Shown here: positions 1 to 7,797 of the stretch, one piece after another
How the letters are laid out: each line of letters starts with the position of its first letter
How positions within the stretch are numbered: position 1 is the stretch's first letter
Assembly: GCA_946413655.1 (NCBI GenBank)
Contig: CAMKLO010000020.1
Coordinates: forward strand, 1 to 48,118
Direction: 5' to 3'
DNA: 48,118 nt
Origin: an uncultured Fibrobacter sp.
GTDB taxonomy: Bacteria; Fibrobacterota; Fibrobacteria; Fibrobacterales; Fibrobacteraceae
Position numbers and translations under genes: made by a program
Notes under the pieces: generated by a model
The model's database searches: none
What the model was told of the DNA's origin: nothing
What the model saw: only the letters and a program-made list of their open reading frames with translations

Positions 1-153
1 ATAAAAACTCCTTGAGTATATCCTTAATATACATTTTTCTATCCGTTTGTGCAACCTTGTGGGGTAGATGGGTTGAGAATGTATTATATTTTTAAAGAAT
101 TAATGACTCTTGAGAGTATTGTATATAATGTAACTGCTTTGGGATTTGTTAAA

Positions 154-717
154 ATGGATTGCTATCAAATATTGGATCTTGTAATTTCTGCCTTGGCTGC
201 TTTAGGAACAATTGCGGCTACGGTTACAGCACTTTACCTAGCCTATTGGCAAGATAAGCCTAAATTAAAAGTTGCAGTATATAAAGCTGTGACTGTAGGT
301 GGTGGTAAACCGTGGCCAGAATCTGTTGCGATTTCTATAACAAATCGCTCGAAATTTCCAATCCAAATTGATCTAATGGGCTGGACATTCCCCAAAGCTC
401 CAGGATGTGTATGTTTTGCTTTTCTTCCTGAACATTTATATTCAAATGGTGTTAAAGGCTCAAAAATCCCTTTTTCTATTGCACCTGGTGAAAAATCCCC
501 TTTGTTCTCAATTCCATGGAATGATTTTGAGGAAACACTGCACTACATGAATTCAAATGATGATGGGACTGTCCGTCGTGAAATACAAAGGAAAAAAGTT
601 AAATTCTACGTTTCTACACCACGCTCAGACAAGAATCTTTTGTTTGATATTGACCGAAAAATAATGGATGCTTTTGTAGAAAGTTTGAATCAAAAAGAGT
701 CCATTAAAAAGGATTAG
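154..717 (+). CDS. hypothetical membrane-anchored protein
   Basis: I do not recognise this family. From the ATG at 154 the protein is 187 residues. It opens with one hydrophobic segment (about residues 5-32) ending in a YWQDKPK boundary, then a soluble, beta-rich domain with no obvious catalytic motif. This suggests a single-pass protein with a cytosolic or periplasmic C-terminal domain. The frame stays open to 49, giving 35 more residues, but the start at 154 puts the membrane segment at the N terminus, which is more natural. The region is AT-rich compared with nifJ, and the gene is convergent with the next one, only 7 nt away. Function unknown; that it is a real gene is fairly likely. Confidence 0.6.
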   Translation: MDCYQILDLVISALAALGTIAATVTALYLAYWQDKPKLKVAVYKAVTVGGGKPWPESVAISITNRSKFPIQIDLMGWTFPKAPGCVCFAFLPEHLYSNGVKGSKIPFSIAPGEKSPLFSIPWNDFEETLHYMNSNDDGTVRREIQRKKVKFYVSTPRSDKNLLFDIDRKIMDAFVESLNQKESIKKD

Positions 718-724
718 TTTTTTT

Positions 725-1297
725 TTACTGATTCTTAAATTGGTTGAATTTATCTCTGCATTCGTTGTTGTCTGCATTGTGTTTGTGTTTGATGTTTTCT
801 TCGACCCCAAATTGGTCGTAATATATTACACGATTGTATTGATTTCCAAAACACAACAACATTTGCTGAATAACGGGCTTTTCACAATATAAGGTAAAGT
901 CTCCTTCATCAAAGCAGAGCTTTTTCGCTTGGTCTGGTATATGGATTAGTCTGTTAAATTCCTCGTTACTAATTTGTTCTCCAATATCAATCACTCTATA
1001 ACCCATCTTTTTTTTCTTTTTCTCAATACATTTTGCATTTACACTTATAGTAATTTTTTCGCACTTGGAAATTTGGACTGCATTTGTTTGATTTTCTGTT
1101 TTAGGATAGTAATCAATTTCAACATTTTGTTTGATGTCGAAAAGTGAGCCTGCACCTAAAAAATCAGAATATGTACAAACAAATGCTTTTTCATTTAATG
1201 GTTGACAGCTAATGTCTGCATAGCATTCTGAACTCAATATGAGACATAGAAATGTCAGTATGAGTTTACCATGTGATAAAGCCTTTGCTATGTACAT
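725..1297 (-). CDS. hypothetical secreted cysteine-rich protein
   Basis: A 190-residue protein that I do not recognise. It has an N-terminal signal peptide (basic start, hydrophobic core LILTFLCLILSS, cleavage likely after CYA or ADI). The mature part has about ten cysteines, suggesting disulfides in the periplasm or outside the cell, and a lysine run near residue 95. A polar, charged tail ends the protein. Codon use is AT-rich, like the first gene and unlike nifJ, so these two may be accessory genes. No catalytic motif was seen. Confidence 0.6.
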   Translation of the reverse strand: MYIAKALSHGKLILTFLCLILSSECYADISCQPLNEKAFVCTYSDFLGAGSLFDIKQNVEIDYYPKTENQTNAVQISKCEKITISVNAKCIEKKKKKMGYRVIDIGEQISNEEFNRLIHIPDQAKKLCFDEGDFTLYCEKPVIQQMLLCFGNQYNRVIYYDQFGVEENIKHKHNADNNECRDKFNQFKNQ

Positions 1298-1382
1298 ATA
1301 AGCCTTCCTGTTTTATTTGAATATAAATAAAAAAAGTTGAAAATGTGCGTGGCGGTGTGGATGATCGCCACATTTTATGGTA

Positions 1383-1420
1383 TAAAAAACACCCCGCCAC
1401 TTATCGTGACGGGGCGTTTT
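1383..1420 (-). terminator. rho-independent terminator of nifJ
   Basis: Read on the minus strand, CGCCCCGTCAC and GTGGCGGGGTG pair over 11 positions (two G-U) around a GATAA loop, followed by TTTTTTATA. It starts about 20 nt after the nifJ stop. The G-U pairs only work on the minus strand, which fixes the orientation. Confidence 0.85.
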
Positions 1421-1437
1421 AATTGGTCGTTAACCGA

Positions 1438-4400
1438 TTACAGGCTGATCAGGCCTTCAGTGTCCTTGGACATCGCGTCATAGAAGGCATAACGTGCGTC
1501 CACTTCCTTCTGGAGGTCGTCGGCGAGCTTCTTGGCCACTTCCGGATTGTTACGGGTGAGCTGCTTGTAGCGGTTTTCGGTGTAGATGTATTCTGCAACC
1601 GGGATCGTCGGCTTCTTGGAGTCGAGGATAAGCGGAGCCTTTCCTTCGGCGGCGAGAGCCGGATTGTAACGGAGCAGAGTCCAGTAACCGGAATCCACGG
1701 CCATCTTCTGGTGCTGAAGCTGGCTGTTGAGATCGAAACCGTGGTTGATGCAGGGGCAGTAGCAGATGATCAGCGACGGACCATTGTGTGCTTCTGCTTC
1801 CTGGAGAACCTTCAGGGCCTGAGCGTCGTTTGCGCCGAGGGCGATACGGCCCACGTAAACGTTCTTGTAGCTCATGGCGATGAGGCCGAGGTCCTTCTTG
1901 CCGGCGCGCTTACCAGCGGCAGCGAAGAGGGCGACTGCGCCACGGTTCGTGGCCTTGGAAGCCTGTCCACCGGTGTTGGAGTACACTTCGGTATCGAGGA
2001 CGCAGATGTTCACGTTTTCGCCCGTGGCCATCACGTGGTCGAGACCACCGTAACCGATATCGTATGCCCAACCGTCACCACCGAAGATCCACACGGACTT
2101 CTTCACGAGGTAGTCGGCGAATTCGTCGCGGAGGCTGACGGATGCATCGTCGGTAGCACCGGCGAGGGTTGCCTTAAGGGCGGCAACGTTTTCACGCTGG
2201 GCCTTGATGCCGGCTTCGTCATTCTGCTCCTGGGTCGTGAGCTTTTCCTTGAGTTCGGCAGGAACGTTCACGGCTTCGAGGAGGCTGAGAGCCTGCTTGG
2301 CATGCTTCGTGATAGCGAGGCGCATACCGAGACCGAATTCGGCGTTGTCTTCGAAGAGGCTGTTGGCCCAAGCCGGACCGCGGCCTTCCTTGTTCTTTGC
2401 CCACGGAGTGGTCGGGAGGTTACCGCCGTAAATGGAGGAGCAACCCGTAGCGTTGGCGACAACCATACGGTCACCGAACAGCTGTGAAACGAGACGCACG
2501 TAAGCGGTTTCGCCGCAGCCTGCGCAGCTTCCAGAGAATTCGAACAGAGGTTCGAGGAGCATGGCCTGCTTGACAAGGTTCTTGTTGACCTTGGTGCGGT
2601 CGAATTCCGGGAGATCGACGAAGAAGTCCCAGCACTTGCCTTCCTGAACCTTGATGGGTTCCTGCGGCACCATGTTGATGGCCTTCTTGGTTTCGTCGGT
2701 CTTGTCCTTACCGATACAGGCCTGCGTACAAACGCCGCAACCCGTACAGTCGTAGCTGGACACGGAAATAGCGAACACCGGCTTGTCGGAACCTTCGAGC
2801 TTGAAGCCCTTGGCCGGGGTGTACTTGAAGCCTTCCGGAGCGTTCTTCACGGCAGATTCGTCCACAACCTTCACGCGGATGGCTGCATGCGGGCAGACCA
2901 TGGCGCACTTGCCGCACTGCACGCAAGCGTCCGGATTCCAGGACGGGATGTTGAGGGCGAGGTCGCGCTTTTCGTACTTGGTGGTAGCGGTCGGGAACAC
3001 GCCGTCGCAAGGCATCTTGGAGACGGGGAGGAGCTCGCCGTTGCCCTTGATGATTTCTGCGGTGACTTCGTTCACGAACTTCGGAGCGTTGCCGTGGATC
3101 GGAGCGCGGAATTCCTTCGTGCTGGTGACAGCAGCCGGAACCTTGACTTCGAACAGGTTAGCAAGAGAGGCGTCGATAGCGTCCCAGTTCTTCTGGACCA
3201 CTTCCTGACCCTTCTTGGCGTAGGTCTTTTCGGCGTACTTCTTGATGTACTTGATGGCGGTTTCGGCATCGAGCACGTTACCGAGCTTACTGAAGAAGCA
3301 GGTCTGCATCACGGTGTTGATGCGGCGGCCCATGCCGGTCTTCGCGGCAACGGCGTAGGCGTCGATCACATACACCTTGAGGTGCTTCTTGATGATTTCT
3401 TCCTGCACCGGACGCGGGAAGGTATCCCACACGGTGTCGGCGGAGTGCGGAGTATTCACGAGGAAGGTTGCGCCATCCTTCGCGTACTTCAGCATGTTCA
3501 CGGATTCCAGGTGCGGAGTGTGGTGGCATGCCACGAAGTCGGCTTCGTTTTCGCCAATCAGGTACGGGGCGTCGATGATGCTCTTACCAAAGCGGAGGTG
3601 AGAGGTGGTCATGGAGCCGGACTTCTTGGAGTCGTAAACGAAGTAGCCCTGGGCGTAGTTGTCGGTTTCGTTACCGATAATCTTGATGGAGTTCTTGTTG
3701 GCACCCACGGTACCGTCGGAACCCAGACCGAAGAACATGGCCTGGAAGAAGTCGCTTTCGAGCTTGAAGTTCGGGTCGATGGTGAGGCTCGTGTGGCAGA
3801 CGTCGTCGTTGATACCGACGGTGAAGCGTGCCTTCGGGTCGGCCTTGGCGAGTTCGTCGTAGATGGCCTTGACCATGGCCGGGGTGAATTCCTTGGAAGA
3901 GAGACCGTAGCGGCCGCCGATCATCTTCGGCATGGCCATCTTGCCAGCCATCACGGCTTCGGAAATAGCGGTCAGGGCGTCCTGGAAGAGCGGTTCGCCA
4001 GCGGAACCCGGTTCCTTGCAGCGGTCGAGGACGGCAATCTTCTTGACAGTCTTCGGGAGAGCGGCAACGACGGCTTCCATCGGGAACGGACGGTACAGGC
4101 GAATGTTCACGAGACCGACCTTTTCGCCCTTGGAATTGAGGTACTTGACGGTGTCACCGATGGTGCAGGTCGAAGAACCCATAGAAATGATCACGCGGTC
4201 AGCGTCGGCGGCACCGACGTAGTCCACGATGTGGTACTGACGGCCAGTGTAGCTAGCAACCTTGTCCATGTACTTCTGGACAATTTCCGGAACCTTCAGG
4301 TAGAACGGGTTCACCGTTTCACGGCCCTGGAAGTAGACGTCCGGGTTCTGGGCGGTACCGCGCATGGTCGGGCGGTCCGGAGTGAGGCAGCGTTCACGGC

Positions 4401-5007
4401 ATGCCTTCACATACTTTTCGTCGATGACGTTACGGATAACGCCGTCTTCGAGAGCTTCGATCTTCATCACTTCGTGGGAGGTGCGGAAACCGTCGAAGAA
4501 GTGCATAAACGGAACGCGGCTTTCGAGAGTGGAAGCGTGGGCCACGAGAGCGAGGTCCTGGCATTCCTGCACGCAGCTGGAGGCGAGCATGGCAAAGCCG
4601 GTCTGGCGGCAAGCCATCACGTCGGAATGGTCACCGAAAATAGAAAGGCCCTGCATGGCAAGGGCACGGGCAGTCACATGGAAGACCGTGGGGGTCAGTT
4701 CGCCCGCAATCTTGTACATGTTCGGGATCATCAAGAGAAGACCCTGGGAAGCGGTGAAGGTCGTGGTCAAAGCACCGGCCTGCAGAGCACCGTGAACGGT
4801 ACCGGCAGCGCCACCTTCGGACTGCATTTCAAACACGCGGGGAACCTGTCCCCAAATATTCTTCTTGCCTGCAGCACTCCAGTTGTCGGCGTGCTCAGCC
4901 ATAGGACTAGACGGTGTAATCGGGTAAATTGCCGCGACTTCGCTAACCGCAAACGCAACGCTAGCGGTGGCCTCGTTACCGTCACACGCAATCATCTTTT
5001 TTGCCAT
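1438..5007 (-). CDS. nifJ: pyruvate:ferredoxin (flavodoxin) oxidoreductase
   Basis: The 1189-residue length and full domain order match the one-chain PFOR family. The enzyme converts pyruvate and CoA to acetyl-CoA and CO2, reducing ferredoxin or flavodoxin in the cytoplasm. It opens with the pyruvate-binding region (IYPITPSSPMAEHAD near residue 28). Two 4Fe-4S motifs follow, CVQCGKCAMVCP near 695 and CTGCGVCTQAC near 755. The C-terminal thiamine-diphosphate domain has CAGCGE near 830, GDGWAYDIGYGG near 970 and the late cysteine in CYCPCINHG. The start at 5007 has a GGAG Shine-Dalgarno. The coding strand is strongly codon-biased, as expected for a highly expressed central-metabolism gene, and this produces long antisense ORFs. 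It appears monocistronic with its own terminator. Identity is near certain. Confidence 0.98.
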   Translation of the reverse strand: MAKKMIACDGNEATASVAFAVSEVAAIYPITPSSPMAEHADNWSAAGKKNIWGQVPRVFEMQSEGGAAGTVHGALQAGALTTTFTASQGLLLMIPNMYKIAGELTPTVFHVTARALAMQGLSIFGDHSDVMACRQTGFAMLASSCVQECQDLALVAHASTLESRVPFMHFFDGFRTSHEVMKIEALEDGVIRNVIDEKYVKACRERCLTPDRPTMRGTAQNPDVYFQGRETVNPFYLKVPEIVQKYMDKVASYTGRQYHIVDYVGAADADRVIISMGSSTCTIGDTVKYLNSKGEKVGLVNIRLYRPFPMEAVVAALPKTVKKIAVLDRCKEPGSAGEPLFQDALTAISEAVMAGKMAMPKMIGGRYGLSSKEFTPAMVKAIYDELAKADPKARFTVGINDDVCHTSLTIDPNFKLESDFFQAMFFGLGSDGTVGANKNSIKIIGNETDNYAQGYFVYDSKKSGSMTTSHLRFGKSIIDAPYLIGENEADFVACHHTPHLESVNMLKYAKDGATFLVNTPHSADTVWDTFPRPVQEEIIKKHLKVYVIDAYAVAAKTGMGRRINTVMQTCFFSKLGNVLDAETAIKYIKKYAEKTYAKKGQEVVQKNWDAIDASLANLFEVKVPAAVTSTKEFRAPIHGNAPKFVNEVTAEIIKGNGELLPVSKMPCDGVFPTATTKYEKRDLALNIPSWNPDACVQCGKCAMVCPHAAIRVKVVDESAVKNAPEGFKYTPAKGFKLEGSDKPVFAISVSSYDCTGCGVCTQACIGKDKTDETKKAINMVPQEPIKVQEGKCWDFFVDLPEFDRTKVNKNLVKQAMLLEPLFEFSGSCAGCGETAYVRLVSQLFGDRMVVANATGCSSIYGGNLPTTPWAKNKEGRGPAWANSLFEDNAEFGLGMRLAITKHAKQALSLLEAVNVPAELKEKLTTQEQNDEAGIKAQRENVAALKATLAGATDDASVSLRDEFADYLVKKSVWIFGGDGWAYDIGYGGLDHVMATGENVNICVLDTEVYSNTGGQASKATNRGAVALFAAAGKRAGKKDLGLIAMSYKNVYVGRIALGANDAQALKVLQEAEAHNGPSLIICYCPCINHGFDLNSQLQHQKMAVDSGYWTLLRYNPALAAEGKAPLILDSKKPTIPVAEYIYTENRYKQLTRNNPEVAKKLADDLQKEVDARYAFYDAMSKDTEGLISL

Positions 5008-5163
5008 GGATATCTCCAGTTTTTAGGTTTTTTCGAAAAAAATCTGATCATATACACCTTCGGCGTGCGTTACACGCATGAAGGGCAAAAATCCACGTTT
5101 AAAAATAAATAAGATTAAAGCGTTGGATTTTTTAATTTTTTGAAAAATGCAGAAATATGCCTG

Positions 5164-5883
5164 TTATTCAAACAACTTCTGGTTTATCTCTATTTCAATT
5201 CCTGCATAGGCCGTTCCGTACTTGTTGCGAAGTGTGGTGGTGAGGCCGTCGGATTTGCCTAGGTAGGGGTAATTTTTGCGGATGCGGAGCGACGGTTCCC
5301 GTTCGTGGATGCTCTTGATGAGTATGTCCGCTAGCTTTGCTTCGGCGGGGCGGCTTGGGTCGTAAAGGATTCCCACGTCGGCTTCGCGTTCGACCCCGTT
5401 CAAGACCGGGGTAAAGCTGTGGATGCCCAGATGGATGACCTTGATTGGCTTTTGTTGCTGGTTGTCGCACATGTTTTCGGGAATCTTGCTCGAAACAAAA
5501 CGATCGATTTTTTCACGGTATTTTTGCCAAAGCTTCAGAATATGTGCTTTGACGTGTTTCGGCAATTTTGCGGTGAATTCCGAGAAAAGCTTTTTGCTGG
5601 TCGAACTGCGGTTCATGTCAACCACAAGGCGTGAATATGTGCTTAGACAGTTGAAGTTCGGCTTTAAGCGTTTGACAAGGTTCGAATAAACGTTGTATGC
5701 GCCAATGTCGTAACCGCGGTGGGAGGCGAGGATCTCTTCGGGAATGCCGAAAAGGTCACTGGTGTCTTTGCCGAGACGTCTTGCTTCGAGAACGTTGTAT
5801 TCGCGGAATGCACGCAGGACAAAATCCGGCAGAGCGTTGCTCGCATGTTCGCAGGTAATCATCAATGCCGGACTATTCTTCAT
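5164..5883 (-). CDS. N-formylglutamate amidohydrolase family protein
   Basis: 239 residues. The start ITCEHASNALP and the later SRLVVDMNR and HLGIHSFTPV segments are hallmarks of the N-formylglutamate amidohydrolase (FGase) family. The histidine and glutamate of CEH and the histidine of GIHSFTP are likely metal or catalytic residues. Classical members release formate from N-formylglutamate in histidine breakdown. No hut genes are nearby, so the substrate here is probably another N-acylated amino acid or peptide. The ATG overlaps the stop of the upstream C39-like gene by 4 nt (ATGA), so the two are translationally coupled. No terminator is obvious downstream. Confidence 0.85.
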   Translation of the reverse strand: MKNSPALMITCEHASNALPDFVLRAFREYNVLEARRLGKDTSDLFGIPEEILASHRGYDIGAYNVYSNLVKRLKPNFNCLSTYSRLVVDMNRSSTSKKLFSEFTAKLPKHVKAHILKLWQKYREKIDRFVSSKIPENMCDNQQQKPIKVIHLGIHSFTPVLNGVEREADVGILYDPSRPAEAKLADILIKSIHEREPSLRIRKNYPYLGKSDGLTTTLRNKYGTAYAGIEIEINQKLFE

Positions 5884-6575
5884 TTTTTCTCCACAACAAG
5901 AATGTTTCCATCGTAAGTCATGACGCCAAGCAAAATGCTATGGATTAGGCGGAACTTATCTACTTTATAATAAGGACCGCTCGCCATGGGGTTTGTACAG
6001 TCCGGGTCTGCGACCAGGAACTGCTTTTTTTCGTCGAGTCCGTAAAGCACCACAAAATGACCCATCGGATCGCCGTGGATATCGTCGAATACGGACTGGT
6101 CTTTTTCGTTCGTGTATTCGCGGGGGCAACGGTAAAGGTATGTGGCGCTGAGGCCGCAGAGCACCGGGATTCCTCGCTTGAAATAGTTTTCGAACATGCT
6201 TGCGCGGAGGTCTGCCGTTGCGACAGTTCCGCCCAAGTCGATAAATCTTATATAGGCATTAATGGCCTTTTTGAGTTTTGGGGCATGCTTGACTTTATGG
6301 AGCTTTACGAGTTTTTCGCGGAGCTCCGGCATTTTTAGTTTACTCCAAGTGGGATCGAAAAGTTTTAAATTGTACGAATAAATTGTCGCTTTGAATCCGC
6401 GTTTGAGTGCATCGATGCCGAGGAACACGCCAAGCGTGCCGCCTTCTTCCAAAAATTCGATTTCAGAAATGAGTTTGTTTAAAGAAATTTTATAGCCAAG
6501 ATAAGTATAAACAGCGTGTAGGCTTGTTGGTCCGCACGTAACATCGTCTGGCTGAGGGAGTATTTTTAAATCCAT
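5880..6575 (-). CDS. C39-like cysteine peptidase family protein
   Basis: 231 residues. The N-terminal DDVTCGPTSLHAVYTYLG has the catalytic-Cys pattern of C39/papain-like peptidases. GHFVVLYGLDEKKQFLVADPD provides the expected His and a downstream Asp. There is no signal peptide and no ABC-transporter domain, so it is a stand-alone cytosolic C39-like enzyme rather than a bacteriocin exporter. It overlaps the FGase-family gene by 4 nt, suggesting a joint role in processing a small peptide or amide; the substrate is unknown. A TATATT box lies about 55 nt upstream of the start. Confidence 0.75.
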   Translation of the reverse strand: MDLKILPQPDDVTCGPTSLHAVYTYLGYKISLNKLISEIEFLEEGGTLGVFLGIDALKRGFKATIYSYNLKLFDPTWSKLKMPELREKLVKLHKVKHAPKLKKAINAYIRFIDLGGTVATADLRASMFENYFKRGIPVLCGLSATYLYRCPREYTNEKDQSVFDDIHGDPMGHFVVLYGLDEKKQFLVADPDCTNPMASGPYYKVDKFRLIHSILLGVMTYDGNILVVEKK

Positions 6576-6630
6576 CTAATGGCCTCGTGGAACGTGGCGG
6601 TTTGTTCATCAAATCGTCAATCTGCGCGTT

Positions 6631-6636
6631 AATATA
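6631..6636 (-). promoter_or_regulatory. probable -10 box for the C39/FGase pair
   Basis: On the minus strand TTTTTTC-TATATT lies about 55 nt upstream of the C39-like start. The T-rich tract plus C before the hexamer matches other promoters in this window. No convincing -35 was seen. Confidence 0.4.
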
Positions 6637-6687
6637 GAAAAAATATTTTATGTAAAATCGTTTAAATTGTTTATTATATTGTAATCT

Positions 6688-6798
6688 ATGAGAATAATTA
6701 GCCCTGTCTGTCAGATGTATAAAGAAATTTTTCTAAGTTCTAATCCGCAATGCTGGTCTCGGTCATGCCAAAACATGTTTGACGCTTTGCGTCCGTGA
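6688..6798 (+). CDS. possible 36-residue small ORF in a divergent intergenic region
   Basis: The 340-nt gap 6576-6915 holds no large gene. A short ORF, MRIISPVCQMYKEIF..., begins 7 nt after a TATATT hexamer (6675-6680), the spacing seen at several leaderless genes here. It has no Shine-Dalgarno and I see no homology. It could be a leaderless small protein, a transcribed RNA or chance. The end of the gap is a run of CTAAC-type repeats directly before the next start. Confidence 0.2.
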   Translation: MRIISPVCQMYKEIFLSSNPQCWSRSCQNMFDALRP

Positions 6799-6915
6799 CT
6801 GCGTTTATCAAATATAAGTTTATAAATGGCTTATGCTTGAATAAATTTGCACACTCTTTGTCGCGATGCTCGACCTACGCATTTGTCCTAACTCCTAACC
6901 CCTAATTTCTAATTT

Positions 6916-7512
6916 ATGCGTCTTTGGCTTTGGACTTGTCCCGATGATTTTGCTGCTGAATTCGACGATATCGAAGAGATGTTTCGCCGTGGACTCACCC
7001 GTTTGATTCTCGATAAACGCGGGCGGGGCGGAAATTCCCGCGCTACGTTTGATGATTATGAACGGTGGCTTTTGTCGCTGCCGATGGAACTGCGCGACCG
7101 CATTTGGGTACGCGGAACGCCGGATATGGCCGAACAGCTGGATGTCCGCGGTTGCGTGTGCGATGCCCAAAGTTTTATGGGAGATGTCCCCGAAAGCTGG
7201 AAACGCATCAACTGCATTGCTTATTGCAAAACTGCCGAAGAAGCGTCTTTGCTCCCGGATTGGGTGGCGGGAGCCCTTGTCGGCCCGGTATTGCAGCCGC
7301 TTTCGGCAATTGAGCCTGTCGAAACGCTCGGGACTTCGTTTAGTTCCAATGCGAAAATACCTGTCGTTTTATGGGGTGGCGTCGATACGGATACGGTCGA
7401 GGATTTCAAGAAGATGTCCCCTGCGGGCGTGGCTTCGCTAGGCGGCATTTGGAATTATGCCGACCCCGTAAATGCGTTTATAAAGCTAAGTAGAGTTGTA
7501 ATGAGTTACTAG
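6916..7512 (+). CDS. TenI / thiamine-phosphate-synthase-like protein
   Basis: 198 residues with a TIM-barrel pattern of the ThiE/TenI type. LVGPVLQP near residue 120 and VVLWGGVDTDTVEDFKKMSPAGVASLGGIW near 150-180 correspond to the phosphate-binding end of that barrel. The N-terminal pyrophosphate-binding residues of true thiamine-phosphate synthases are not evident and no thi genes are adjacent. A divergent TenI-like member is therefore more likely than a working ThiE. There is no Shine-Dalgarno before the ATG; a run of CTAAC-type repeats abuts it. The stop codon itself falls in the ACTAG repeat tract that follows. Confidence 0.6.
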   Translation: MRLWLWTCPDDFAAEFDDIEEMFRRGLTRLILDKRGRGGNSRATFDDYERWLLSLPMELRDRIWVRGTPDMAEQLDVRGCVCDAQSFMGDVPESWKRINCIAYCKTAEEASLLPDWVAGALVGPVLQPLSAIEPVETLGTSFSSNAKIPVVLWGGVDTDTVEDFKKMSPAGVASLGGIWNYADPVNAFIKLSRVVMSY

Positions 7513-7665
7513 TTCTGAGTTACTAGTTACTAGGGTGCCTTCGGTACAGTTTTGAGTTCTGAGTTGTTAGTTACTAGGGTGCCTTCGGTACAGTTTTGAG
7601 TTCTGAGTTACTAGTTACTAGGGTGCCTTCGGTACAGTTTTGAGTTCTGAGTTATTAGTTACTAG
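7513..7665. repeat. 44-bp tandem repeat, about 3.5 copies
   Basis: Copies at 7513-7556, 7557-7600 and 7601-7644 are each 44 bp, start TTCTGAGTT and end GGTACAGTTTTGAG. A partial copy covers 7645-7665. Copies differ only at the TTACTAG/TTGTTAG positions. There are no variable spacers, so it is not a CRISPR. From 7683 to 7775 the same TAGTTACTAG words reappear in inverted orientation (CTAGTAACTAG), so the whole 7505-7790 stretch could fold back on itself. Confidence 0.85.
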
Positions 7666-7682
7666 AAATGTTCTTATTGCAA

Positions 7683-7797
7683 TCTCTAGTAACTAGTATC
7701 TAGTAACTAGTATCTAGTAACTATTAACTATTAACTAGTAACTAGCCCGAAGGGCGGAGTAACTACCAGCTAGTAACTAATAGCGACGAAGTCGCTA
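7683..7797. repeat. inverted CTAGTAACTAG repeat tract with small hairpins
   Basis: At least six ACTAGTAAC/CTAGTAACTA words occur, followed by hairpins CCCGAAGGG and GCGACGAAGTCGC just before the GH43 stop. This lies between convergent genes and may serve as a transcription end or structural element. It lacks a T-run, so it is not a standard terminator. Confidence 0.5.

Noticed and set aside
2887..5112. 741-residue plus-strand ORF opposite nifJ
   Set aside because: Antisense shadow of the strongly codon-biased nifJ gene; no family motifs, and nifJ is unambiguous. The same holds for the 354-residue frame at 1423-2487.
7513..7665. Possible CRISPR array
   Set aside because: The 44-bp units are contiguous tandem copies with no unique spacers and no cas genes nearby.
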